DNA of 64,000 nucleotides from JAJRPT01 sp964465945 (GTDB lineage: Bacteria > Bacteroidota > Ignavibacteria > Kapaibacteriales > UBA2268): NCBI GenBank assembly GCA_964465945.1, contig CAYXMM010000004.1, positions 1-64,000 on the forward strand. The letters are read 5' to 3'. The position numbers and the translations under genes were made by a program. The stretch's first letter is position 1, and every line of letters starts with the position of its first letter. This document shows, piece after piece, positions 25,695 through 33,989 of the stretch. The notes beneath the pieces were generated by a model. The model did no database searches and was not told the DNA's origin. It saw only the letters and a list, made by a program, of their open reading frames with translations.

Positions 25695-26078
25695 ATGGGA
25701 ATAAATCTCGGAATATCGAATTTAACTGAAATTAATCCTTACAATGACATCTTTGCAGGTCTGCATCCAACAATGGAAGTAACTGAAAATGTTATTGTTG
25801 CAGGTCAGAATCTGAAAAGAGGAGCTTGCCTTGGATTAATAACAGCAGAAGCAAATCCTGACAAAGGAAAGTATAAACTTTGGGATGAGGATTCAACAGA
25901 CGGTTCAGAAGCTTTTGTAGGAATTTTGGGTTGTGATGTTGACGCAACCAGTGCAGACGGCAAAGGATTTATCTATGTTCACGGTGAATTCTTGAAAGAT
26001 GGTCTTACCGCAGGGCATACAATCCTTGCCGGAGTTTACAATAACGGTGCAATAATAATCAAGGAGGAAAAGGCATGA
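25695..26078 (+). CDS. Head decoration protein (lambda gpD-like)
   Basis: A 127-aa protein of the HDPD family that trims and stabilises the expanded capsid. Typical features are the disordered N-terminus, NVIVAGQNLKRGACLGLIT, GKYKLWDEDSTDGSEAFVGILGCDVD and the C-terminal strand AGHTILAGVYNNGAIIIKEE. It sits between scaffold and capsid genes as in lambda and related phages, and overlaps the capsid start by 4 bp. Confidence 0.9.
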   Translation: MGINLGISNLTEINPYNDIFAGLHPTMEVTENVIVAGQNLKRGACLGLITAEANPDKGKYKLWDEDSTDGSEAFVGILGCDVDATSADGKGFIYVHGEFLKDGLTAGHTILAGVYNNGAIIIKEEKA

Positions 26079-27121
26079 GTGCATTAATTGATATGTTTGA
26101 ATCAAGAAGTCTTACTAATGCTATTAACAGGACAAAGGTTATTGAACCTTTTGTTTTGAATACATTTTTCAAGAATACTCAATATCATGCCGCAGACAAG
26201 ATTGATATTGAAATCATTACCGGTGCTGATAAGCTGGCTCAGTTTGTAAACCAACACGAAGGAGCTTTGCCGATAAAGAAATTATCAAAAGTTGTAAAGA
26301 CTCTTTCTCTTCCAAGAACATTTGAGAAGAAGTTATTCACTGCATTGGAACTTGCCAACTACAAGTCAATCGGGAACATCTATGTAACAAGTCCCGAAGA
26401 AAGAACAAGGCTTGCTAATCAAATGATTCTTCAAGAACTCGAAGAGTTGAAAAACAGAATCATAAGACGAAGAGAGCAAATGGCTTGCGAAGGTATTTCC
26501 ACAGGTAAGATAATTGTTAGCCAGGATAATGTGGATTTTTCTGTTGACTATGAGTTTCAAAATAATATCCACCTGATTTCTCTTGCATCGAATGTTAAAT
26601 GGAGTGAAGCAACAGCAAAACCTTTAACCAATTTAAGAAACTGGAAAAGGGATATTATGAAGCGTTGCGGTATCAATGCTGATATACTGATTCTTGGAAG
26701 TGAATCCGCAGATGCTTTCATTGCAAATGATTCTGTAAAGAAAGAACTCGATACAAATAATAACAGGGTTGGTGTACTCGATTTAACACAGTCAGCCACA
26801 CGTTCGGGAATGTTTATCGGCAGGATTATGGGCGTTGATATTTACGAATATAATCAGCAATACACAAAGCAGGACGAAACAACGGTTGATATGATTAATC
26901 CAAAGAAAGCAATCTTGGTAGCAAGTCAATCTCCCGGATTCAGAGTTCATTTCGGTCCCATCTACAGAATTGAAAACGGAAATCTGAAAATCTACCAGAA
27001 TGAATTATTGGTAGAAACCAACACAAACGAAGATAAAACAGCTTTGGATTGGAAAGTGGAACAAAAGAGCTTGCCGACAATTCACGAGCCAAACGCCATC
27101 ATTTCAGCAACGGTGGTATAA
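26075..27121 (+). CDS. Major capsid protein (lambda gpE family)
   Basis: A 348-aa HK97-fold capsid protein of the Phage_cap_E family. Supporting segments are the N-terminal arm with NTFFKNTQYHAADKIDIEI, the E-loop region (PIKKLSKVVKTLSLPRTFEKKLFT), ERTRLANQMILQELEELKNRIIRRREQMACEGISTGKI, NADILILGSESADAF, and a C-terminal P-domain/A-domain ending PKKAILVASQSPGFRVHFGPI. It forms the icosahedral shell. The stop overlaps the next start by one base (TAATG). Confidence 0.93.
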   Translation: MSALIDMFESRSLTNAINRTKVIEPFVLNTFFKNTQYHAADKIDIEIITGADKLAQFVNQHEGALPIKKLSKVVKTLSLPRTFEKKLFTALELANYKSIGNIYVTSPEERTRLANQMILQELEELKNRIIRRREQMACEGISTGKIIVSQDNVDFSVDYEFQNNIHLISLASNVKWSEATAKPLTNLRNWKRDIMKRCGINADILILGSESADAFIANDSVKKELDTNNNRVGVLDLTQSATRSGMFIGRIMGVDIYEYNQQYTKQDETTVDMINPKKAILVASQSPGFRVHFGPIYRIENGNLKIYQNELLVETNTNEDKTALDWKVEQKSLPTIHEPNAIISATVV

Positions 27122-27534
27122 TGTATTGCGGTATTCAGGATATAAAGGAAGATTTGACTGAAAAGGTTGTTGCTCAACTAAGCAATGACGAAAATCCTAA
27201 TCTTGTGAACGAAGAAATAGTTAGCAAATACATTTCAGAATCATCGCAATTGATTGAAGGATTTTTAAGGTCAAGATATGAGCTTCCTTTAAGGAATGAA
27301 CACACTATACTGAAAAAGGTTTGTATTGATGTTGTTAAATACGAGCTTTACAAACGCAGGGGAAAAGTTTTCGATAACATTCAGAACTTGTACAAAGACG
27401 GAATTGCAACATTGGAGAAGATTCAGAAAGGGATGATTACCCTTGATGAAGGAACTGCAGAAACAAGACCGGGATTCTTTTTAGTTTCAAACAGAGAACC
27501 AGTTTTTGATAAAAACAAATTGGATAACTACTGA
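27121..27534 (+). CDS. Mu gp36-like protein (DUF1320)
   Basis: A 137-aa head-tail region protein. The opening YCGIQDIKEDL, the helices around EEIVSKYISESSQLIEGFLRSRYELPL and VCIDVVKYELYKRRG match DUF1320. An upstream in-frame GTG is inside the capsid gene; ATG 27121 with the TAATG overlap is preferred. Family members probably sit at the neck as connector or adaptor proteins. Confidence 0.87.
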   Translation: MYCGIQDIKEDLTEKVVAQLSNDENPNLVNEEIVSKYISESSQLIEGFLRSRYELPLRNEHTILKKVCIDVVKYELYKRRGKVFDNIQNLYKDGIATLEKIQKGMITLDEGTAETRPGFFLVSNREPVFDKNKLDNY

Positions 27535-27935
27535 TGATAATGACAGAAGTTGAAACAGCCATTGTAGAAAAGCTCAAAACTGATATTACAGATTTGGCAG
27601 TTGAGCCTTTCCCGGACAATGTAAAGGATTATGAACTAATTCATCCCAAGGGTGCAGTACTTGTTTCCTATGAAGGCTCGAATTATACGAATCCGAGACT
27701 TGAGCAACAAGCAAGAATGATTGAGTTTGATGTTATTGTCATAGTCAGAAATCTAAGGTCTCACTTGGGAGCTTACGAAACTCTTGAGAGAGTCAGGCAG
27801 TCGATAACAAACGACTTGTATATTGAGAACATGAAGTTATATCCTTTATCAGAAAAATTCTTGTTTGTTGAAGATGACAAATGGCATTTTGAAATCAGAT
27901 TTATGCTTCCGGCGGTTTATTTTATTGGAGAATAA
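27534..27935 (+). CDS. Mu gp37-like protein (DUF1834)
   Basis: A 133-aa protein following the gp36-like gene, as in Mu. The pattern VETAIVEKLKTDI, PKGAVLVSYEGSNY, ARMIEFDVIVIVRNLRSHLGAYETLERVRQSI and HFEIRFMLPAVYF is that of the Gp37/DUF1834 family, thought to act in neck or tail-terminator assembly. The start overlaps the previous gene by one base. Confidence 0.85.
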   Translation: MIMTEVETAIVEKLKTDITDLAVEPFPDNVKDYELIHPKGAVLVSYEGSNYTNPRLEQQARMIEFDVIVIVRNLRSHLGAYETLERVRQSITNDLYIENMKLYPLSEKFLFVEDDKWHFEIRFMLPAVYFIGE

Positions 27936-27938
27936 GAA

Positions 27939-28235
27939 TTGGATTTGGGTAACAATATGGTAAATAATGCAGTACAGTTCGGGCTTTTAATTGTTGGGCT
28001 TGTAACATTCTATTTCATGTTGAAAAGGGATAACAGAAAAGCAAATGAAGAAGTTTTCTCCAAGAAATTGGCAGATGTGGAAAAGTTCAATGACCTCGAA
28101 AAGAGAGTGAAACTCTTGGAACAAAGAGTTGATATCTATGACGATGTTATCAGAAAGGAACTTGAGGATATAAAAAAAATACTAAATGATTTGCACGAGA
28201 AATTCCATAATCATTTGACAAATAATCATAAATAA
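27939..28235 (+). CDS. Small membrane-anchored coiled-coil protein
   Basis: A 98-aa protein with one N-terminal membrane segment (about 11-29, AVQFGLLIVGLVTFYFML) and a long charged coiled coil (35-90). It starts at TTG 27939 after GGAGAA; an ATG at 27957 is the alternative. It stands first in the lysis region before a probable holin and two cell-wall enzymes, so it may be a holin accessory or spanin-like component. No family is recognised. Confidence 0.65.
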   Translation: MDLGNNMVNNAVQFGLLIVGLVTFYFMLKRDNRKANEEVFSKKLADVEKFNDLEKRVKLLEQRVDIYDDVIRKELEDIKKILNDLHEKFHNHLTNNHK

Positions 28236-28248
28236 AAGGGTTAAAACA

Positions 28249-28593
28249 ATGAATGATAAAATCAAAACAGCTATTGACTTTATTTCAAGGCATGCAGTAT
28301 GGTTTATTATAGGATTTCTTGCTTTCTTTTTTATGAAACCGGGAATAGCAGAAATTCAAACATTCCTGTTTATAGCTTTCTTTGAAGCTGTGGCTATTGG
28401 TTTAAGTAGTCTTGCCTTGTATGCTTATACTCGGATTAATTTCACCAAAGCTTTGCTTAAAGGAGATGATGACAAATTTTCAGACTTTGAAAGACAAGGA
28501 ATGTATGATGTTATCGGAAAGGTTTTTCTAAGCGTACATGTTTTAGTAGGTCTGATTGTTTTGGGTGTTTACATAGCTCAATTTTCAAATTAA
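28249..28593 (+). CDS. Putative holin, multi-spanning membrane protein
   Basis: A 114-aa protein with three hydrophobic segments (about 17-31, 37-58 and 92-110) and a charged loop (KALLKGDDDKFSDFERQG). Size, topology and its place directly before a lytic transglycosylase and a CHAP-like hydrolase suit a phage holin that times lysis. No named holin family is recognised. Confidence 0.6.
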   Translation: MNDKIKTAIDFISRHAVWFIIGFLAFFFMKPGIAEIQTFLFIAFFEAVAIGLSSLALYAYTRINFTKALLKGDDDKFSDFERQGMYDVIGKVFLSVHVLVGLIVLGVYIAQFSN

Positions 28594-28604
28594 GGATTAA
28601 AAGA

Positions 28605-29063
28605 ATGAAGATGTTATTGACAATAGTATTTCTTTGCTTTTATCCATTGATAAACAGCCTGGCTTTTCAAAAGAGTCTCGAAAGGAAAAATAACATCGAC
28701 CTTTATTCAAGCTCAATTATTACTGCATCAAAAAGATATACATTGCCGATTGAACTTATTAAAGCAGTAATCACAACTGAATCCAACTGGTATTCTAAAG
28801 CAAAAGGAAAAGCTAATTGCATTGGATTGATGCAGATAAGGAACGGCTCAAAAGACTACCATAGAAATATTATGAATGGAACAGGTATCTTAAAGCATTA
28901 CTTGAACAAATGTAAAAATGATACAGCAAAAGCACTAACAGCCTATAACATGGGATATACAGGCATGTTAAGGTACTATAAGAAACATGGTCATGCTTCA
29001 AATTATGCAAAGCGTATCTTGAAATTTTTCAATCTTTTAAAGTACTCGAGGAAAAAACTATGA
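28605..29063 (+). CDS. Lytic transglycosylase (SLT domain)
   Basis: A 152-aa secreted or membrane-anchored muramidase-like enzyme. A signal peptide (1-20) precedes an SLT fold: ASKRYTLPIELIKAVITTESNWYSKAKGK with catalytic Glu59, then IGLMQI, and the AKALTAYNMGYTGMLRYY helix. It should cleave glycan strands of peptidoglycan during lysis or entry. It overlaps the next gene by 4 bp. Confidence 0.92.
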   Translation: MKMLLTIVFLCFYPLINSLAFQKSLERKNNIDLYSSSIITASKRYTLPIELIKAVITTESNWYSKAKGKANCIGLMQIRNGSKDYHRNIMNGTGILKHYLNKCKNDTAKALTAYNMGYTGMLRYYKKHGHASNYAKRILKFFNLLKYSRKKL

Positions 29064-29659
29064 GAAGGCTTATAATATTAGTGCTATTTCTTCTTTGGGT
29101 TGCCACTATTGAGAGTTTACCAAAGACAAAGTATTTAATACCTTGTAAGGCAAAACTTATACATGCTTCAAGAGATTCGGCAGTAGCTCAAGTTGGAGTA
29201 AGAGAAAAGACCGGAAGAAATGACGGTTATAAAGTGGAACAATATTTGAAATCAGTTGGTAGGTTCAAAGGCGAAGCTTATTGTGCGGCAGGTCAATATT
29301 GGTGCTTTTACTCTTCTTGTTTGGCTTTGAATTATCCTTTGACTGATATTCCGATTTTCAGAAGCGGTTCAACTGTTACTATGTTCAATATAGCTATTCG
29401 AGTTGGTTACAAAATGACACCTACTCCATTTGATAATGATCTGATATTTTGGAGAAAGCCAAATGAATGGAAAGGTCATGTTGAAAGAATAATCGAAGTC
29501 ATGAAAGCAGGTTGGGTGAAGACAGTGGGATTCAATACAAGCTCTGGAACTGAAGGTTCTCAGGATGATGGCGGAGGCGTTTATTTCAGAAAAAGAAATG
29601 TTAATCACTTTTTAGGTAGAATGGTATTAAGAGGATTCATAGGATTTAAGCCGATATGA
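29060..29659 (+). CDS. CHAP-like peptidoglycan hydrolase
   Basis: A 199-aa protein with an N-terminal signal or signal-arrest segment (residues 1-20). The body fits a CHAP-type cysteine amidase/endopeptidase: VGVREKTGRNDGYKVEQYLKSVG, then GEAYCAAGQYWCFY with the candidate nucleophile Cys, and GHVERIIEV with the candidate His. Together with the transglycosylase it would cut both glycan and peptide parts of the wall. It overlaps its neighbours by 4 bp on each side. Confidence 0.8.
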   Translation: MRRLIILVLFLLWVATIESLPKTKYLIPCKAKLIHASRDSAVAQVGVREKTGRNDGYKVEQYLKSVGRFKGEAYCAAGQYWCFYSSCLALNYPLTDIPIFRSGSTVTMFNIAIRVGYKMTPTPFDNDLIFWRKPNEWKGHVERIIEVMKAGWVKTVGFNTSSGTEGSQDDGGGVYFRKRNVNHFLGRMVLRGFIGFKPI

Positions 29660-30105
29660 TGGAAAACTATAAATATATCTTTGCTTTGGTCTTGCTAATC
29701 ATTGTATTGTTATTGAGCTTTCTTTTAGGTAGAAGCTCGAAAAACTGCAATGATACTGTTCAAACTATTATCAAAAGAGATACAGTTTTAATAGTCAAAC
29801 AAGCAGAACCGATTGTCATTGAAAAGGCTAAAACAAAGATAGTCTATACAAGGGATACCATTATCCAAACTCAACCTTTCATTGCAGTGGTTGATACGAT
29901 TATCAAAAAGGATACTGTTTACGCAAAGTTTGAATTTCCTGCTAATAACTTTGATTTATGGATTAAGAAGAAACCCGACAGCACATTGATTCAGACAATT
30001 ACAATAACAAAGGAAATCACTAAAGACAGACCTTGGTGGGAAGCTTCTGCCTATACTCTTGGTGGAGCAGTTATAGGATTTGTTTTAGGCAAAACCATTA
30101 AATGA
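29656..30105 (+). CDS. Spanin-like membrane protein
   Basis: A 149-aa protein with an N-terminal membrane segment (about 7-25), a periplasmic stretch of regular short strands rich in DT/IIK (RDTVLIVKQAEPIVIEKAKTKIVYTRDTIIQ) and a C-terminal hydrophobic segment with GG (ASAYTLGGAVIGFVLGK). Such proteins follow endolysin genes in many Bacteroidota phages and prophages. It could bridge the envelope in lysis as spanins do, but no spanin signature or lipobox is seen. Confidence 0.6.
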   Translation: MMENYKYIFALVLLIIVLLLSFLLGRSSKNCNDTVQTIIKRDTVLIVKQAEPIVIEKAKTKIVYTRDTIIQTQPFIAVVDTIIKKDTVYAKFEFPANNFDLWIKKKPDSTLIQTITITKEITKDRPWWEASAYTLGGAVIGFVLGKTIK

Positions 30106-30120
30106 GGATTGAGTAATGCG

Positions 30121-30408
30121 ATGTGGATACAAAAAGCAGAAATTGTTGAGGATGAAATCAAGTATAACAAGCTTGGTAAAATCAAAGCTAATGAGATTGA
30201 ACCGGGCATTGCAGACAAATATTATACTCATGAACAAACATCTGCAAGTGATGTATGGACAGTTATACATAGCTTACAAAAAAAGCCTTCTGTTTCGACT
30301 GTTGATAGTTCAGGAGCGGTTGTTTACGGATATATCGAACATTTATCGGATAACGAATTGAGAATAACTTTTAAATATCCCTTTGCTGGAATAGCATATT
30401 GTAACTAA
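30121..30408 (+). CDS. Phage tail/fibre-associated protein
   Basis: A 95-aa protein. The C-terminal half (TVIHSLQKKPSVSTVDSSGAVVYGYIEHLSDNELRITFKYPFAGIAYCN) is the beta-sandwich motif found at the ends of phage tail-fibre and appendage proteins. It directly precedes the long fibre gene. The start is either TTG 30109 or ATG 30121; neither has an ideal ribosome-binding site. Confidence 0.7.
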   Translation: MWIQKAEIVEDEIKYNKLGKIKANEIEPGIADKYYTHEQTSASDVWTVIHSLQKKPSVSTVDSSGAVVYGYIEHLSDNELRITFKYPFAGIAYCN

Positions 30409-30420
30409 AGGAAATAAATT

Positions 30421-32001
30421 ATGCCAATACCCTTTTTAAATGACATAGACTTATCAGGTGTTCTGAAAATACTGAACAGTACAGGATATTTAGACCTTGA
30501 TAAAAACGAGATAAGAAATGCAGTAGTTCAGAATCTTGCTTCTGAACCTGCTTCCCCTTTAGCTGGTCAGATAATTCATAACACAGCTAAAACAGATTCG
30601 GCTAAAGGAAACGGTAAACTTGGTTATAGGACTGCTTCCTCTTGGGTTTATCCTGATATGGAAAAGTCTGTTTATGATACTAACAATGATGGACGTGTCA
30701 ATCTTGCCGATGATTCGGATACTCTTGATGGACAGCATGGTTCTTACTACCTTAACAGAGCAAACCATACCGGAACAAGTACATCAGCTTCTATCTCCGA
30801 TTTTACCGAAGCTTCACAAGACGCTGTCGGTAATGCTTTGATTGACACGAATTCAATTGATTTTACTTATGATGATACTAATAATCAAATTAAGGCTGAT
30901 TTAAAGCTTAACGGTACTGATTTAAGAATTCAGGCAACGGGAGTTGACCTTAATCCAACCGGTGTTTCGGCAGGTACTTATACCAAATTGACAATTGATA
31001 CCAAAGGAAGAGTAACTGCCGCTACAGTTCTTCTTTCAAGTGATTTGCCTTCACATAATCACACTTCAACTGATATTACTGATTTCCATACTGCTGTCAG
31101 GACAAACAGACTTGACCAAATGGCTGTTCCTACAGCTTCATTGAATCTTAATTCTCAGAAGATTACTAATCTTGCAGACCCGACAAACCCGCAAGATGCG
31201 GCAACTAAGAACTATGTTGACAGTGCGGTTGCTGGATTTGACTGGAAAAATAGTGTGAAAGCATGTACTACTGCTAATATAACTTTATCAGGAACACAAA
31301 CTATAGATGGTATAGCTGTTATTGCCGGGGATAGAGTTCTCGTCAAAGACCAGACAACTCAAAGCCAAAACGGTATTTATATTGTATCTGCTTCAGCATG
31401 GTCAAGGTCTACAGATACTGATGCGTGGAATGAAATTGTTTCTGCGGCAGTTTTCATCGAGCAAGGATCTGTTAATGGTGATACTGCTTGGGTATGTACA
31501 TCAGACCAAGGAGGAACTCTAGGAACTACTTCAGTCGTTTTTTCTCAATTCACTGGAGCCGCTTTAATCATTGCCGGTAACGGTTTATCCAAAACAGGAA
31601 ATCAAATTGATGTCAATGTTGACAACCAATCAATTGAAATATCCGCCGATACTTTACAGGCAAAACTTGATTCGACTGGTGGAATTACAAAATCTGCAAG
31701 CGGTCTTAAAATCAATGTTGATAACACGACATTACAGATTAATGGTAGTAATCAAATTGAATTAAAGGGAGCTTTCAAGAATAAAAAAGTTCTTGGAACA
31801 ATTACCGGAGACAGTACTACAACTACTTTTACCATAACTCATAATCTTGCAAACAAGGATATTTTTATTGATGTATATGAAAACACTACAGGATATACGG
31901 CTTATCCCCTTATTGAAAGATTCGATACAAACACTGCGAAATTTAGTTTCAAGGTTGCTCCGGCTACCGGAAAAGTTTATAACGTGGTTATCATCGGTTA
32001 G
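30421..32001 (+). CDS. Tail fibre protein
   Basis: A 526-aa fibrous protein. It is rich in Thr, Asn, Asp and Gly, with phage fibre repeats: DADTLDGQH-type motif (DDSDTLDGQHGSYYLNRANHTGT), GTYTKLTIDTKGRVT, SLNLNSQKITNLADPTNPQDAATKNYVDS and several NxxNQIxVN-like strand repeats. The C-terminus (TFTITHNLANKDIFIDVYENTTGY) resembles the same appendage domain as in the preceding gene. It probably forms a trimeric receptor-binding fibre. No chaperone gene is recognised. Confidence 0.88.
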   Translation: MPIPFLNDIDLSGVLKILNSTGYLDLDKNEIRNAVVQNLASEPASPLAGQIIHNTAKTDSAKGNGKLGYRTASSWVYPDMEKSVYDTNNDGRVNLADDSDTLDGQHGSYYLNRANHTGTSTSASISDFTEASQDAVGNALIDTNSIDFTYDDTNNQIKADLKLNGTDLRIQATGVDLNPTGVSAGTYTKLTIDTKGRVTAATVLLSSDLPSHNHTSTDITDFHTAVRTNRLDQMAVPTASLNLNSQKITNLADPTNPQDAATKNYVDSAVAGFDWKNSVKACTTANITLSGTQTIDGIAVIAGDRVLVKDQTTQSQNGIYIVSASAWSRSTDTDAWNEIVSAAVFIEQGSVNGDTAWVCTSDQGGTLGTTSVVFSQFTGAALIIAGNGLSKTGNQIDVNVDNQSIEISADTLQAKLDSTGGITKSASGLKINVDNTTLQINGSNQIELKGAFKNKKVLGTITGDSTTTTFTITHNLANKDIFIDVYENTTGYTAYPLIERFDTNTAKFSFKVAPATGKVYNVVIIG

Positions 32002-32011
32002 GAGAAATAAA

Positions 32012-33052
32012 ATGTCTGCAACGCCTGTACTCGATGATTTGGATATGAATTTTTCAGAAATTATTAAGGGCAGATTGGAGAATGTTTCTTCATTGCCAAC
32101 CGGACTCGATATAACAAATAAAGGTTATACCGTTTATTTTAAAAGTAAAGTTTGGATATGGGATGGATTCATCTGGAATACATGGGACAGTCTTCCCTGG
32201 ACTTTTGAAGATAACGATGCTCTTGACCATTTGAATCCAAGCAATGAAACAACTGCTTTTAATGCTACCAGCCATTTTCTTAATTCAACGGCATGGAATA
32301 TAAATTTGGCAGAAGGTTATGATGATAATATACCGAGAACTATTGGAACTATGCATTTTATTGGTTCGGATAGTACTATCTCTGATTGGCTTCAAATAAG
32401 AGGAAGAAAGTTTGTTTATACTGCAAAGGACGGTTCTTGGTTTAATATCAAGAATAATTCTCAGAACATTATTCCGGCGAATCACAAGAAAATTGACACA
32501 AGAACCGATACGGATTTAACTGAAATAGTGAAAGCAGAATTCTCTTATAGCAATACAAGTGATGTATGGTTATTAGTAAGTTATGAGAAAAGACAAAATA
32601 ATTGGTTCAAAAGATATTCGATTCCTGCAACTCCAATACTTGCTCAAACTCAATTTACAGGAAATGTACCATTCCTTCCCAACGAAGGAATGCCTTATGA
32701 CGGTTTCTATGAAGTTCATGCATTTATGGAAGTAAAAGAATATGAAATTGATAGAGTTACTTTAGCTACTTGTGGAGCATCTCAGATGTTAGAGCTAATG
32801 ACTCCCGGAGATATGTGGACTGTAGTTGATAAAAGTGGCGTCATTACTCAAACAGCAACACATCCAGATGTAAAGTGGTTTAACTTTTCATTGCAAGGTT
32901 CTGTAATTCTGTATGCCCAGTCTGCTCAATGCGGTTCAAGAGATGTTAATTACAGGGTTACTTTGCCTAATGGAGTTTTCAGGCAAGTATTAGGTGGCTA
33001 TATTCATGTCAAATACCTTGGTACAACAGAAGGTAATAATTGTATATCATAG
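32012..33052 (+). CDS. Putative tail appendage protein
   Basis: A 346-aa protein from ATG 32012, chosen because GGAGAA precedes it by 6 nt; the open frame extends into the fibre gene without support. It begins with a helical segment (LDDLDMNFSEIIKGRLENV) and continues as a beta-rich protein with many Trp and Asn residues. It shares no motif I can name. Its position after the fibre gene suggests a fibre tip, fibre-associated protein or host-recognition component. Confidence 0.65.
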   Translation: MSATPVLDDLDMNFSEIIKGRLENVSSLPTGLDITNKGYTVYFKSKVWIWDGFIWNTWDSLPWTFEDNDALDHLNPSNETTAFNATSHFLNSTAWNINLAEGYDDNIPRTIGTMHFIGSDSTISDWLQIRGRKFVYTAKDGSWFNIKNNSQNIIPANHKKIDTRTDTDLTEIVKAEFSYSNTSDVWLLVSYEKRQNNWFKRYSIPATPILAQTQFTGNVPFLPNEGMPYDGFYEVHAFMEVKEYEIDRVTLATCGASQMLELMTPGDMWTVVDKSGVITQTATHPDVKWFNFSLQGSVILYAQSAQCGSRDVNYRVTLPNGVFRQVLGGYIHVKYLGTTEGNNCIS

Positions 33053-33066
33053 AAAGGATTAAAGAA

Positions 33067-33255
33067 ATGGAATATTTAATATCAGATAAAACTTTGAATA
33101 AAATTGTCAGTTTAATGGAAGAGAAACCCTTTAAAACAGTAATTAATCTTCTAAATGAGATTAAGGTTGTTCCTTATTGTCAAGAGGATGGGATTGACAA
33201 AATCGAAGCACAACCTGAAACAGAGATAATTAATACAAATAATAAGGAGAGCTAA
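33067..33255 (+). CDS. Hypothetical 62-aa protein
   Basis: A short acidic protein (EYLISDKTLNKIVSLMEEKPFKTVINLLNEIK) with a helical first half and a disordered Gln/Glu/Asn tail. ATG 33067 follows a GAAAGGA-type ribosome-binding site; an earlier in-frame ATG lies inside the previous gene. It is 2 bp before the tail-tube gene. Function unknown. Confidence 0.6.
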   Translation: MEYLISDKTLNKIVSLMEEKPFKTVINLLNEIKVVPYCQEDGIDKIEAQPETEIINTNNKES

Positions 33256-33257
33256 AA

Positions 33258-33980
33258 ATGCCAACTTCAACAGATAAAAAGATAATTCTTACCGGTTCAC
33301 CTTTTGCATGGGTGCATAAGATTGATGCCGGAGCTATAACAGAGTTATGGAAATTTAACAACCTGCAATCTTCAACCTATAAGATTCTTAAACCGGGTTC
33401 AAGTGCTCAGAGTTCTGATAATATTGATATTAATAGAGCCGATGGAGCTATATGGAGATTCCCAAAAACGAATCTTATTCTTTCCGGAGTTGATGAAACT
33501 GATATAACTCCTGCTGGTTCTTCAAGTGATGCAACCAACAAGGGAGATATAACACTCGTAACCAATGAAGCCGCAATTGAATCAAATTCTCCGACTGCTT
33601 TCATCAAATCTGTAAAGGATAATTTGGATTCTATTTTCCTAATAACCATTGGAACAGGTTATTCTCACAAGGCAAGAACTGATTTAACTCTGCGAAAGCC
33701 TGACGGATTCATTCACATGATCGGAAAAATCAATAATGATTTGGAACAACAGTTAAACAATAACCCGACAAGTTTAACAATGACTTTTGTTTCTTACAAA
33801 AATTCTACAATTGAAGAAACTGATTTGACTGCAACAAGCTTGTTTACAGCTATCACTTGGAAACTCGGTGGAACGGGTAAAGATGTTGATGGTATCAAAC
33901 CACCGGATATTATTTCCGGAGACGCTCAAAATCTACTCTTGGGCGAGGTAGTTGTTGTAACAAACATAACTTATAGTTAA
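33258..33980 (+). CDS. Putative major tail tube protein
   Basis: A 240-aa beta-rich protein. The sequence PTSTDKKIILTGSPFAWVHKIDAG, the IKSVKDNLDSIFLITIGTGYSHKARTDLT middle and the C-terminal GEVVVVTNITYS, with the gene's place ahead of hub, chaperone and tape-measure genes, suit a siphovirus tail tube. No exact family is recognised, so this is mainly from size, strand content and position. Confidence 0.6.
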   Translation: MPTSTDKKIILTGSPFAWVHKIDAGAITELWKFNNLQSSTYKILKPGSSAQSSDNIDINRADGAIWRFPKTNLILSGVDETDITPAGSSSDATNKGDITLVTNEAAIESNSPTAFIKSVKDNLDSIFLITIGTGYSHKARTDLTLRKPDGFIHMIGKINNDLEQQLNNNPTSLTMTFVSYKNSTIEETDLTATSLFTAITWKLGGTGKDVDGIKPPDIISGDAQNLLLGEVVVVTNITYS

Positions 33981-33989
33981 GAATGAAGT

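Noticed and set aside
31847..32011. N-terminal extension of the 32012 gene
   Set aside because: It overlaps the fibre gene in another frame, while ATG 32012 has a good ribosome-binding site.
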